Part shown: in pieces, positions 16,315 through 23,689 of the stretch
How positions within the stretch are numbered: the first letter of the stretch is position 1
Layout of the letters: each line of letters starts with the position of its first letter
Source of the DNA: Niveispirillum sp048066115
GTDB lineage: Bacteria > Pseudomonadota > Alphaproteobacteria > Azospirillales > Azospirillaceae
DNA length: 64,000 nucleotides
Direction of reading: 5' to 3'
NCBI RefSeq assembly: GCF_048066115.1
Contig: NZ_JBLTYX010000001.1
Coordinates: 1,054,001 to 1,118,000 of the forward strand
Translations under genes and position numbers: made by a program
Notes under the pieces: model-generated
The model's input: only the letters and a program-made list of their open reading frames with translations
What the model was told of the DNA's origin: nothing
The model's database searches: none

Positions 16315-18126
16315 CTACTCCGCCGCCCGGTCCAGCGCGCGGATATCCATGTCCTGGGCCAGCCGTTCCGCCCGCCAGGCGGTGATCACGGCCTCGTATT
16401 CCAGCGGCCCGCCGCCATAGGTGCCGCCGACATAGGTCGGGCGATCCTTGAACGCGCCCTCGTTGTTGAGGAAGCCGGGCGTGCATTCCTCATAGAAATG
16501 CTCGTGATCGACATGCTTGGCCTCCACCACCGAAAGCCAGCGTTCCTCCGCTTCCGGTGTGGCCTCCAGCGCCGCGATGCCGTTGGACAGGCCGTAGCGG
16601 ATGATCTCCGCCGCATGCGTGGCCTGGATGTCCAGCGTGTGGGTGAAGTTGAAGGCCGTGGTCCCCTGCTCCGCCCCGCCCACGACGTGAAAATTGGGGA
16701 AGCCGCTGAACATGGTCCCGTGCAGGCAGCGCAGGCCACCCTGCCACTTGTCCTGGATCGATCGGCCGCCCCTTCCCAGCACCTGGTAGCCACCAACCTT
16801 GTGCGCGGGCGCGCCCACGTCGAAGCCGGTGGCAAAAATGATGCAATCGACAGGATATTCGGTGCCGCCCACGCGAATGCCGGTCTGCGTCACCGCCTCC
16901 ACCCCCTGCCCGCCGGTATCGACCAGCGTCACATTGGGGCGGTTGAAGGCGGGCAGATACTCGTCGCTGAACAGCGGCCGCTTGCACAGGAAATTGTACC
17001 AGGGCTTCAACGTTTCCGCCGTGTCCGCGTCGCCGACGGCACCGGACACCCGGGCGCGGATCTGCTCCATCTTCTCGAAATCGGCCTGCTGCATGGCCAC
17101 GGGCGGTGGGCTCTTGCCGTCGGCCATCAGGGCGCCCATGCGCAGCCACAGGTCGGTCCAATGGTCGCCGACCATGTTCTCCGCCTGCGGCCGGCCGGTG
17201 ATGATGGACAGGAAATTCTCCATGCGCCGGCGCTGCCAGCCCTTGGGCTGGGCCTTGAACCAGTCGGCGTCGGTGGCGCGGTTGTCGCGGACATCGATGG
17301 CCGAGGGCGTGCGCTGGAACACCAGCAGCTGCTTGGCATGTTCGGCCAGGCGTGGCACGATCTGCACCGCCGTGGCACCGGTGCCGATGATGGCCACGCG
17401 CTTGTCGGCCAGCTTCACCTGCCCGCCCGACGCATCGCCGCCGGTATAATCATAATCCCAGCGGCTGGAATGGAAGATGCGGCCCTTGAAACTCTGGATG
17501 CCGGGGATGCGGGGCAGTTTCACCTTGGCCAGAGGGCCCTGGCTGACGGAGACGAAGCGGGCACGGATGCGGTCGCCACGGTCGGTGGTGGCGATCCAGC
17601 GGGCCGCCGCCTCGTCCCATTCCAGCTTTTCCAGCTTGGTCTGGAACAGCGCATGGTCGTAAAGGCCGTAATGGCGGCCGATGGCCTTTGCATGGGCGAG
17701 TATCTCCGCCCCCGTGGCATATTTCTCCGCCGGGACGGTGCCCACCTCCTCCAGCAGCGGCATATAGATATAGGCCTCGATATCGCAGCGGACGCCGGGA
17801 TAGCGGTTCCAGTACCAGGTGCCGCCGAAATCGCCCGCCTGTTCGACGATGCGGAAGGAGCGGATGTTGCGGTCGCATAGCTTGGCCGCCGTCAGCAGGC
17901 CGCCGAAGCCGCCGCCAACCACCAGGACATCGACATCCTCGCTCACGCCTGCGCGGGCGAAGCCCGGTGCGACATAGGGATCGTCGGCGAAATGGGCGTA
18001 GTCGCCGGCCGCCTCGACATATTGCGCGTCCGCATCCTTGCGCAGGCGCTTGTCGCGTTCGGCCCGGTACTTTTTCCGCAGGGCGTCGGCATCATAGGCC
18101 GGCCCCTGGGCAGGATGATCTTGCAT
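16315..18126 (-). CDS. Flavin-dependent Baeyer-Villiger-type monooxygenase
   Basis: This 603-residue class B flavoprotein has an FAD-binding GGGFGG (71-76) after a ~60-residue N-terminal extension, then FGGTWYWNRYPGVRCDIEAY. The Baeyer-Villiger fingerprint FKGRIFHSSRWD (213-224, FxGxxxHxxxW plus D for P) and an NADPH-binding GTGATA (248-253) follow. It would insert oxygen next to a ketone to give an ester or lactone, using NADPH and O2 in the cytoplasm. The long N-terminus is like that of the large BVMOs acting on bulky or steroid ketones. ATG 18126 is preceded by GGGAG; a GTG at 18135 is also in frame. An ester product could go to the hydrolase at 19339. Confidence 0.9.
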   Translation of the reverse strand: MQDHPAQGPAYDADALRKKYRAERDKRLRKDADAQYVEAAGDYAHFADDPYVAPGFARAGVSEDVDVLVVGGGFGGLLTAAKLCDRNIRSFRIVEQAGDFGGTWYWNRYPGVRCDIEAYIYMPLLEEVGTVPAEKYATGAEILAHAKAIGRHYGLYDHALFQTKLEKLEWDEAAARWIATTDRGDRIRARFVSVSQGPLAKVKLPRIPGIQSFKGRIFHSSRWDYDYTGGDASGGQVKLADKRVAIIGTGATAVQIVPRLAEHAKQLLVFQRTPSAIDVRDNRATDADWFKAQPKGWQRRRMENFLSIITGRPQAENMVGDHWTDLWLRMGALMADGKSPPPVAMQQADFEKMEQIRARVSGAVGDADTAETLKPWYNFLCKRPLFSDEYLPAFNRPNVTLVDTGGQGVEAVTQTGIRVGGTEYPVDCIIFATGFDVGAPAHKVGGYQVLGRGGRSIQDKWQGGLRCLHGTMFSGFPNFHVVGGAEQGTTAFNFTHTLDIQATHAAEIIRYGLSNGIAALEATPEAEERWLSVVEAKHVDHEHFYEECTPGFLNNEGAFKDRPTYVGGTYGGGPLEYEAVITAWRAERLAQDMDIRALDRAAE

Positions 18127-18262
18127 GTGGCGCACTCCCCGTGCCGGTCCGGCGATTGTCGGCCGGCATTCCGTTCGGTGCCGGTTGCCCCGGCCCTTGT
18201 TCCCGTTGTGGGGACAGGGTCTTGTGACCTTCCCAACGTCAGGATGGGGATACTTTTACATA

Positions 18263-18296
18263 TCCCGAACTAGCATGCAAGCATGTCAGTTCGGGA
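18263..18296. promoter_or_regulatory. 34-bp near-perfect palindrome upstream of the monooxygenase
   Basis: The outer arms CCCGAACT / AGTTCGGG enclose CATGCAAGCATG; 14 of 16 arm positions pair. It contains ACTAGCATGC, the half of the CTAGCATGCTAG site at 19301. It lies between the stop of the GntR gene and the monooxygenase start, so it may serve as an operator and also as a hairpin terminator for the GntR transcript. No U-run follows on the minus strand. Confidence 0.55.
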
Positions 18297-18305
18297 ATCG
18301 AATGA

Positions 18306-18956
18306 TTATCGCGCCCACTTGGCGCGCAGGCCGGCGGCCACGGAGGAGGCCACACCGGCAATGTGGTTTTCCGAGAGCGTACGGGCGCGCGAGGGGGACT
18401 TGGTCTCGATGGCCTCCACGATCTCCTCATGCTCCTGCGCGGCACCGCCCATGAAGGCGGAGAAGCCGACGGCCTGGTTGATGAAGAAATCCGACATGTT
18501 GAAGTTGCTGCTCTGCCGCTCATCCACGAAGGGGGATTGGGCCATGTCATGGATCAGCTGGTGGAAGGCACGGTTCAGGTCCAGATAGGCCCGCGCCGAT
18601 TCCGGCAGGGCGAAGTCGATGGCGCGTATGCGGGCCTGGATGTCGCGCAATTCCTTCATCTGCGCCTCGGTCCGGCGTGCAGCCGCCAACTCGGCGAGCA
18701 GGCCTTCCATCCGCTCGAACATCAGGTAGAAATCGGCGATCTGGTTGCGATCGGGATTCACCACCTCGCACCCGACCTGGGGAATGATGCGCACGAACCC
18801 CTCCGCGGAGAGCCGGTTGAGCGCCGCCATGATCGGCTGCCGGCTGGCACCGGTGTCGGCGGCCACATCCTTGACCGACAGTTTCTGGCCGAACGTGTAC
18901 TGCGCCTCGACCAGCCGGCCGACCAGCAGCTCGTAGACCTCGTCCTTCTTGTTCAC
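18306..18956 (-). CDS. GntR-family regulator, FCD subfamily
   Basis: This is a 216-residue regulator with an N-terminal winged helix (VKDVAADTGASRQPIMAALNRLSAEGFV) and a C-terminal helical ligand domain (NRAFHQLIHDMAQ, AAQEHEEIVEAI, LSENHIAGVA supply metal-site histidines). The start is set to GTG 18956, giving the family-type VNKKDEVYELLVGRLVEAQ; a TTG at 19001 is in frame. It sits between the leftward monooxygenase and the rightward aromatic-cleavage operon. CTAG-type palindromes lie at both promoters and a partial one (GCTAGGATGC, 19010-19019) lies upstream of itself. It is the obvious candidate local regulator. Confidence 0.88.
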   Translation of the reverse strand: MNKKDEVYELLVGRLVEAQYTFGQKLSVKDVAADTGASRQPIMAALNRLSAEGFVRIIPQVGCEVVNPDRNQIADFYLMFERMEGLLAELAAARRTEAQMKELRDIQARIRAIDFALPESARAYLDLNRAFHQLIHDMAQSPFVDERQSSNFNMSDFFINQAVGFSAFMGGAAQEHEEIVEAIETKSPSRARTLSENHIAGVASSVAAGLRAKWAR

Positions 18957-19073
18957 GGCGGCTTCCCCTCGGGCGCATGCGGTTTTAAGAATCCGTATCA
19001 AGTTGGAGTGCTAGGATGCAACATGGAAGTTTGGGATGACGACGGGTAAGTCGACGAATCACCGCATAAATCT

Positions 19074-19210
19074 GCCCATTCCGTCATCCCGGCGAAAGCC
19101 GGGACCCAGGGGTCAAGCGCCCAACCTCTCCACCACGTCGATCGACGCTACCGAGAGGATTGCTCCTGTGGCCCCTGGGTCCCGGCTTTCGCCGGGATGA
19201 CGGAATGGGC
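19074..19210. repeat. Palindromic intergenic repeat (REP/MITE-like), copy 2
   Basis: A 137-bp inverted repeat has outer arms GCCCATTCCGTCATCCCGGC pairing with the complement at 19190-19210, and inner arms down to GACCCAGGGG. The arms match copy 1 (16140-16264) closely, but the ~55-base centre differs. The two copies flank the monooxygenase and GntR genes in direct view of both promoters. Confidence 0.88.
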
Positions 19211-19300
19211 ATTATATGATTGTTTTGTATATATAATTTAGCATCTCTTATCTCTATCCCCTCCTCCCCCGAAAAACCCGCGTGACAAATCACATCAAAA

Positions 19301-19312
19301 CTAGCATGCTAG
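19301..19312. promoter_or_regulatory. CTAGCATGCTAG operator of the aromatic operon
   Basis: This perfect 12-bp palindrome lies 27 bases before the hydrolase start, between the probable promoter and the ribosome-binding site. The half site ACTAGCATGC recurs at 18270-18279. It is assigned to the FCD regulator at 18306 from position only. Confidence 0.6.
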
Positions 19313-19338
19313 CGTGTAACAAATGACGGGAGGAAAAC

Positions 19339-20220
19339 ATGCATCTTTGGCCTGAGATCGCACGCGGCAGCATCCGGCTGGGCTATGTCCAGGCGGGGCC
19401 GATCCGGACGCGCTATGTGGAGGCGGGTGATGCCGGCGCCGATGAGGCGGTGGTCTTCATTCCCGGCACGGGCGGGCATCTGGAGGCATTCACGCGCAAC
19501 CTGCTGCCCCATGCCGAGCAGCACCGCACCATCGCCCTGGACATGATCGGCCATGGCTATAGCGACAAGCCCGACCATGATTACGAGATCCGGCATTATG
19601 TGCGGCACCTGCTGGATTTCTGCGACGCGCTGGGCCTGGCACGCATCCATGTGCACGGGGAATCGCTGGGCGGCTGGATCGCGGCACAGTTCGCCATCGA
19701 CCATCCCGACCGGGTGGCCACCCTGACGCTGAACACCGCCGGCGGGCTGAACACCGATCCGGCCGTGATGCAACGCGTCTACAACGTCACCATGAAGGCG
19801 GTGGCAGAGGCCAGCCCGGCCACGGTGCGCGCCCGGCTGGAATGGCTGATGCACGATCCCAAGCGGGTGACCGATGATCTGGTGGAACTGCGGCTGGCCA
19901 TCTACACCCAGCCGGGTTTCCTGCGCGCCATGGAACATATCCTCTGCCTCCAGAACATGGAGATCCGGATGCGCAATGTGCTGACCGACGAGAGCCTGTC
20001 GCGCATCACCGCCCCGACCCTGGTGATCTGGACCGACCATGACCCGACCGCCCCGGTGGCCACGGGCGAGCGTTTCGCCCGCGCCATTCCCGACGCGCGG
20101 CTGGTGATCATGGATGATTGCGCCCACTGGCCGCAGTGGGAGAAGGCGGACGCGTTCAACCGTCTACACCTGGATTTCCTGGCGCCCTACGCACCGGCGG
20201 CCAGCCGGTCCGCGGCCTGA
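19339..20220 (+). CDS. Alpha/beta hydrolase, meta-cleavage-product type
   Basis: This is a 293-residue hydrolase. The triad is S109 in HVHGESLGGW, D235 in LVIWTDHDPTAP and H263 in DCAHWPQWE. An oxyanion-hole segment FIPGTGGHLEAF and a cap domain are also present. It resembles MhpC/BphD enzymes that split the C-C bond of ring-cleavage products, but could also hydrolyse the ester made by the monooxygenase. GGGAGG lies 9 bases upstream of the ATG. It is the first gene of a five-gene operon with two different ring-cleavage dioxygenases, which supports a role in aromatic breakdown. Confidence 0.88.
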   Translation: MHLWPEIARGSIRLGYVQAGPIRTRYVEAGDAGADEAVVFIPGTGGHLEAFTRNLLPHAEQHRTIALDMIGHGYSDKPDHDYEIRHYVRHLLDFCDALGLARIHVHGESLGGWIAAQFAIDHPDRVATLTLNTAGGLNTDPAVMQRVYNVTMKAVAEASPATVRARLEWLMHDPKRVTDDLVELRLAIYTQPGFLRAMEHILCLQNMEIRMRNVLTDESLSRITAPTLVIWTDHDPTAPVATGERFARAIPDARLVIMDDCAHWPQWEKADAFNRLHLDFLAPYAPAASRSAA

Positions 20221-20234
20221 ACGGAGGAGGCCCC

Positions 20235-21194
20235 ATGTCCCCCAATGTGCGCATGATCTGCGCCTCCCACACGCCGCTGATGGACCATGTGGATGCCGAT
20301 CCGTTGGTGGACGCCGATGTGCGGCGCCATTTCGCGGAACTGGCGGCGGAGGTGGCGGATTTCGATCCCGAGCTGATCGTCGAATTCGCACCCGACCATT
20401 TCAAGGGCTTCTTCTACGACATGCTGCCGCCCTTCACGGTGGGCGTACGGGCCACGGCCATCGGCGATTACGATATCGGCGACAGGGGCGCGGCATTCAA
20501 TGTGCCGGAAGATCTGGCGCTGGCTTGCGTGCGGGCGCTGCATGGAGCGGATGTCGATGCCGCCATGTCCTACCGCGCGCAGCTGGATCATGGGTTTGCA
20601 CAGTTGCTGGTGCTGCTGACCGGTGGGATCGGGCGCTATCCGGTGCTGCCGGTGCATATCAACTGTTCCGGCCCGCCGCTGCCATCGTTCCGGCAGGTAC
20701 GGCGGTTGGGGACGGAAGTCGGGCGCTGGCTTGCCAGTTTGAACAAGCGGGTGCTGATCCTGGGTTCCGGCGGCCTGTCGCACGATCCGCCCATCCCCAG
20801 CATCACCACCGCCCCACCTCCGGTGGCCGAGATGCTGATTGCCGGCCGCAACCCGCCGATCGAAGCACGGCGGGCGCGCGAACAGGCGAACTACGAGACG
20901 GCGCGCAAGCTGGCACGCGGTGAAGGGCGGGCCACGCCGTTGAACCCCGACTGGGACCGCCGCTTCATGGAGCAGATGGCGGCCCTGGATTTCGACAGCG
21001 TCGCAGCGCTGGGCGAGGCGGAGCTGACGCAACTGGCCGGCTGTGGCGGGCATGAGGTGCGCAACTGGGTCGCCGCCTATGCCGCCATGGCGGCGCTGGG
21101 GCCCTTCGATCACCAGCAGATCTTCTATCGCGACATTCCGCAATGGAACGCCGGCATGGGCATCGCCACCGCGCGTCACCTTTCCGCGGCCTGA
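20235..21194 (+). CDS. mhpB: Type III extradiol dioxygenase, MhpB-like
   Basis: This 319-residue member of the LigB superfamily resembles 2,3-dihydroxyphenylpropionate 1,2-dioxygenase. Seen are ASHTPLMD (iron-ligand H12), VEFAPDHFKGFFYDMLPPF, YRAQLDHGFAQ, PVHINCSGPPLPS and LGSGGLSHDPP. It would cleave the ring of a catechol next to one hydroxyl, using Fe(II) and O2. The start is ATG 20235, 7 bases after GGAGGAGG and 14 bases after the hydrolase stop. Neighbouring hydrolase and FAD hydroxylase are the other two steps of a phenylpropanoid meta pathway. The true substrate may be a related catechol. Confidence 0.9.
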   Translation: MSPNVRMICASHTPLMDHVDADPLVDADVRRHFAELAAEVADFDPELIVEFAPDHFKGFFYDMLPPFTVGVRATAIGDYDIGDRGAAFNVPEDLALACVRALHGADVDAAMSYRAQLDHGFAQLLVLLTGGIGRYPVLPVHINCSGPPLPSFRQVRRLGTEVGRWLASLNKRVLILGSGGLSHDPPIPSITTAPPPVAEMLIAGRNPPIEARRAREQANYETARKLARGEGRATPLNPDWDRRFMEQMAALDFDSVAALGEAELTQLAGCGGHEVRNWVAAYAAMAALGPFDHQQIFYRDIPQWNAGMGIATARHLSAA

Positions 21195-21206
21195 GGGAGC
21201 AATGAC

Positions 21207-21806
21207 ATGACGAAGGTTCTCGTCCTTTACTATTCCGCCTATGGCCATATGGAGACCATGGCCGGGGCGATCGCCGATGGTGCCCGCAGCACCGGGGCCG
21301 AGGCCGTGGTCAAGCGCGTGCCGGAGACCACACCGGAAGACGTGGCCAAGGCCGCGCATTTCAAGCTGGACCAGCAGGCGCCTGTCGCCACGGTCGAAGA
21401 GCTGGGCGACTACGACGCCATCATCGTCGGCTCCCCCACCCGGTTCGGGCGCATCGCCAGCCAGATGGCGGCATTCTGGGACCGTACGGGCCCGCTCTGG
21501 TACCAGGGTGCGCTGCGCGGCAAGGTCGGGGCCGCCTTCACCTCCACCGCCACCCAGCATGGCGGGCAGGAAACGACCCTCTTCTCCATCATCACCAATC
21601 TGCTGCACCATGGCATGGTGGTGTGCGGCCTGCCCTACAGCTTCCAGGGACAGATGCGCATCGATGAGGTGACGGGCGGGTCCCCCTATGGGTCCAGCAC
21701 CGTCAGCGGCATGAAGGGCGAGCGCCTTCCCTCGCAAACCGAGCTGGAGGGGGCCCGCCATCAGGGGGAAACGGTAGCCCGGCTGGCAGGCCGGCTCAGC
21801 ACCTGA
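21207..21806 (+). CDS. wrbA: NAD(P)H:quinone oxidoreductase, WrbA type
   Basis: This 199-residue flavodoxin-like protein starts KVLVLYYSAYGHMETMAGAIADGA (FMN phosphate loop), with SPTRFGRIASQMAAFWD and TSTATQHGGQETTLFSII further on, as in WrbA. It reduces quinones by two electrons, keeping (hydro)quinone ring-cleavage substrates reduced and avoiding semiquinones. GGGAG lies ahead of the ATG, 12 bases after the dioxygenase stop. The operon position suggests that the pathway passes through a quinone/hydroquinone. Confidence 0.92.
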   Translation: MTKVLVLYYSAYGHMETMAGAIADGARSTGAEAVVKRVPETTPEDVAKAAHFKLDQQAPVATVEELGDYDAIIVGSPTRFGRIASQMAAFWDRTGPLWYQGALRGKVGAAFTSTATQHGGQETTLFSIITNLLHHGMVVCGLPYSFQGQMRIDEVTGGSPYGSSTVSGMKGERLPSQTELEGARHQGETVARLAGRLST

Positions 21807-21846
21807 AAAGGGTGCGGGTACAACGATAAAGGGGGAGGAAGATCAG

Positions 21847-22770
21847 ATGATCAGGTCGCTGCAACATATGGCGCTGGGGGTGCCGGACCTGGCGCCGGGT
21901 GCCGATTTCTACGGGGCGTTCGGTCTTGAGGTGGAGAACCGGTCCGACCATCTGGCCATGCGCTGCAAGGGCCGCGACCAGGACCAGATCCTTCTGGTCG
22001 AGACCGGGCAGTCGCGGCGCTTCCACCATGTCTCCTTCGGCACCGATGCCGCGGGGCTGGAGGCCATTGCCGGACGGCTGCGGATGCGCGGCGTGGAACT
22101 GCTGCCGCGGCCGTTCGCGGGCGCGGCGGAAGGGCTGTGGTTCCATGATCCCGATGGGCATCTGGTGAATATCCAGGTGGCCGTGCCGGCAACACGCGCA
22201 CCGGAGCCGGGGCCGGTGATCAACAGCCCCGGCCTGATGCCGCGTTCCGGCACCCGCGGCTGTCCGACGCGGGCGTTGCCCACCAATCCGCGCCGGCTGG
22301 GCCATCTGATCCTGTTCACGCCCGATGTGAAGCGCAAGCTGGGCTTCTATTGCGACATGCTGGGCATGAAGGTGTCGGACACGCTGAAGGACGAATATGG
22401 CGCCTTCCTGCGCGTGGCCGGCGACAGCGACCATCATGTCATCGGCTTTTTGAACTCCCCCGCCCCCGGCTTCCACCATGCCAGCTTCGAGATGGCGTCG
22501 ATCGACGAGGCGGAACTGGCGGCGGTGAAGCTGAAATCCAAGGGCTACAAACATGCCTGGGGACCCGGTCGCCATGCCATCGGGTCCAACTACTTCCACT
22601 ATTTCCGCGATCCGTGGAACGGCATGTGCGAGTACTATTACGATATGGACCATATCCCGGCGCAGTGCGACTGGGAGGCCGTGGAATGGACCAAGCAGGA
22701 CGGCATGTTCCTGTGGTCGGCCGACGGCCCGCCACCCCCCGATTTCGGCCGCAATTACGAGATCGATTGA
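21847..22770 (+). CDS. Type I extradiol dioxygenase, two VOC domains
   Basis: This 307-residue two-domain VOC protein is of the BphC/catechol 2,3-dioxygenase type. The catalytic C-terminal module keeps the 2-His-1-carboxylate iron site: H153 in LGHLILF, H211 in PGFHHASFEM, E262 in MCEYYYDMD. The usual active-site His/Tyr segments (SDHHVIGFL, GRHAIGSNYFHYF) are also present. The N-terminal module (1-115) is shorter and structural. It would cleave a catechol extradiol bond. A second, unrelated dioxygenase of the same operon at 20235 suggests two catechol substrates or two rings. GGGGGAGGAAG gives a strong ribosome-binding site. Confidence 0.88.
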   Translation: MIRSLQHMALGVPDLAPGADFYGAFGLEVENRSDHLAMRCKGRDQDQILLVETGQSRRFHHVSFGTDAAGLEAIAGRLRMRGVELLPRPFAGAAEGLWFHDPDGHLVNIQVAVPATRAPEPGPVINSPGLMPRSGTRGCPTRALPTNPRRLGHLILFTPDVKRKLGFYCDMLGMKVSDTLKDEYGAFLRVAGDSDHHVIGFLNSPAPGFHHASFEMASIDEAELAAVKLKSKGYKHAWGPGRHAIGSNYFHYFRDPWNGMCEYYYDMDHIPAQCDWEAVEWTKQDGMFLWSADGPPPPDFGRNYEID

Positions 22771-22788
22771 GAAAAGGGGGGACTAAGC

Positions 22789-23535
22789 ATGGATCTGGGA
22801 CTGAAGGGCAAGAGCGCCATCATCTGCGCCGCCAGCCAGGGGCTTGGCCGGGCCTGTGCCATGGCCCTGGCGCGCGAGGGGGCGGATGTCGTCATCAATG
22901 GGCGCACGGAAGAGACGCTGGAGGCCACTGCCGCCGACATAAGGCGGGAAGCACCGGGGGTGGCGGTGACCACAGTCGTGGGCGACGTCACCGACCCGGC
23001 GGTGCGCGCGGCGTTGGTGGCGGCCGCACCCCGGGCCGACATCCTGGTGAACAATAATGGCGGCCCGCCGCCGGGCGATTTCCGGGATTGGGACCGCGAC
23101 ACCTGGATCAAGGCGCTGGACGCCAATCTGCTGACGGCGGTGGAATTGATCCGCCTGACGGTGGATGGCATGGCGGAGCGCGGCTATGGCCGCATCGTCA
23201 ACATCACCTCGTCTTCCGTGCGCGTGCCGATCCCCGTCATCGGCCTGTCCAGCGCGGCGCGGTCGGGCCTGACGGGCTTCGTGCTGGGGCTGGTGCCCAG
23301 CCTGTCGGGCAAGGGGGTGACCATCAACAACCTGCTGCCCGGCCCGTTCGACACCAACCGCCTGCGTCATTCGAAGGCGATCACCATGCATTTGACCAAG
23401 AACCATGTGGCCGGCCGCGTCGGCGATCCCGAGGAACTGGGCGCCACCTGCGCCTTCCTGTGCGGACGCTATGCCGGCTACATCACGGGTCAGAACATCC
23501 AGATGGATGGCGGCCTCTATCCTGGAAATTTCTGA
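22789..23535 (+). CDS. SDR-family protein lacking the Tyr-x3-Lys pair
   Basis: This 248-residue short-chain dehydrogenase/reductase has an N-terminal cofactor loop AASQGLGRACAMALAREGA, NNNGGPPPGDF in place of NNAG, the ITSSSVRVPIP serine region, and a standard C-terminal YITGQNIQMDGG. Where the catalytic YxxxK normally stands the sequence is GLSSAARSGLTGF, so neither Tyr nor Lys is kept. That variant is known in a subgroup of SDRs with unclear chemistry. It is the last gene of the aromatic operon, followed by a strong terminator at 23564. A dehydrogenase or dehydratase-like role on a ring-cleavage product is possible. Confidence 0.85.
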   Translation: MDLGLKGKSAIICAASQGLGRACAMALAREGADVVINGRTEETLEATAADIRREAPGVAVTTVVGDVTDPAVRAALVAAAPRADILVNNNGGPPPGDFRDWDRDTWIKALDANLLTAVELIRLTVDGMAERGYGRIVNITSSSVRVPIPVIGLSSAARSGLTGFVLGLVPSLSGKGVTINNLLPGPFDTNRLRHSKAITMHLTKNHVAGRVGDPEELGATCAFLCGRYAGYITGQNIQMDGGLYPGNF

Positions 23536-23563
23536 CGGACGGGGAAGCTCCTGCCCCGACTGG

Positions 23564-23595
23564 GCGCCCGCCGGTGACGGCGGGCGCTTCTTTTT
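23564..23595 (+). terminator. Rho-independent terminator of the aromatic operon
   Basis: The stem GCGCCCGCCG / CGGCGGGCGC with loop GTGA is followed by TTCTTTTT. It lies 29 bases after the SDR stop codon and faces right. Confidence 0.9.
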
Positions 23596-23612
23596 GCGTC
23601 CATGGTTCCGGG

Positions 23613-23664
23613 CAAAAAAGACCGCCGGTCAAGGATGGGCCTGGGCCCATCCCTGACCGGCGGT
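23613..23664 (-). terminator. Terminator of the leftward hydroxylase operon
   Basis: A long stem starts ACCGCCGGTCA and pairs with TGACCGGCGGT across an inner GGATGGGC / GCCCATCC stem. On the minus strand it is followed by CTTTTTTG. It ends the FAD-hydroxylase transcript and may stop read-through in both directions. Confidence 0.85.
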
Positions 23665-23689
23665 GTTTCCGCACAACAGATCGGAAAGT

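Larger units (their letters stand above)
18957..19338. other. Intergenic control region, GntR / aromatic operon
   Basis: These 382 bases lie between divergent genes. They hold the partial operator GCTAGGATGC (19010-19019), the palindromic repeat copy 2 (19074-19210), an AT-rich stretch (about 19211-19260) that likely holds the rightward promoter, the perfect operator CTAGCATGCTAG (19301-19312), and the GGGAGGAAAA ribosome-binding site of the hydrolase. No gene is supported. The short minus-strand frame here comes from the repeat. Confidence 0.7.

Noticed and set aside
19084..19293. 69-codon minus-strand frame with SSRRKPGPR
   Set aside because: It comes wholly from the palindromic repeat, which often gives such false frames.
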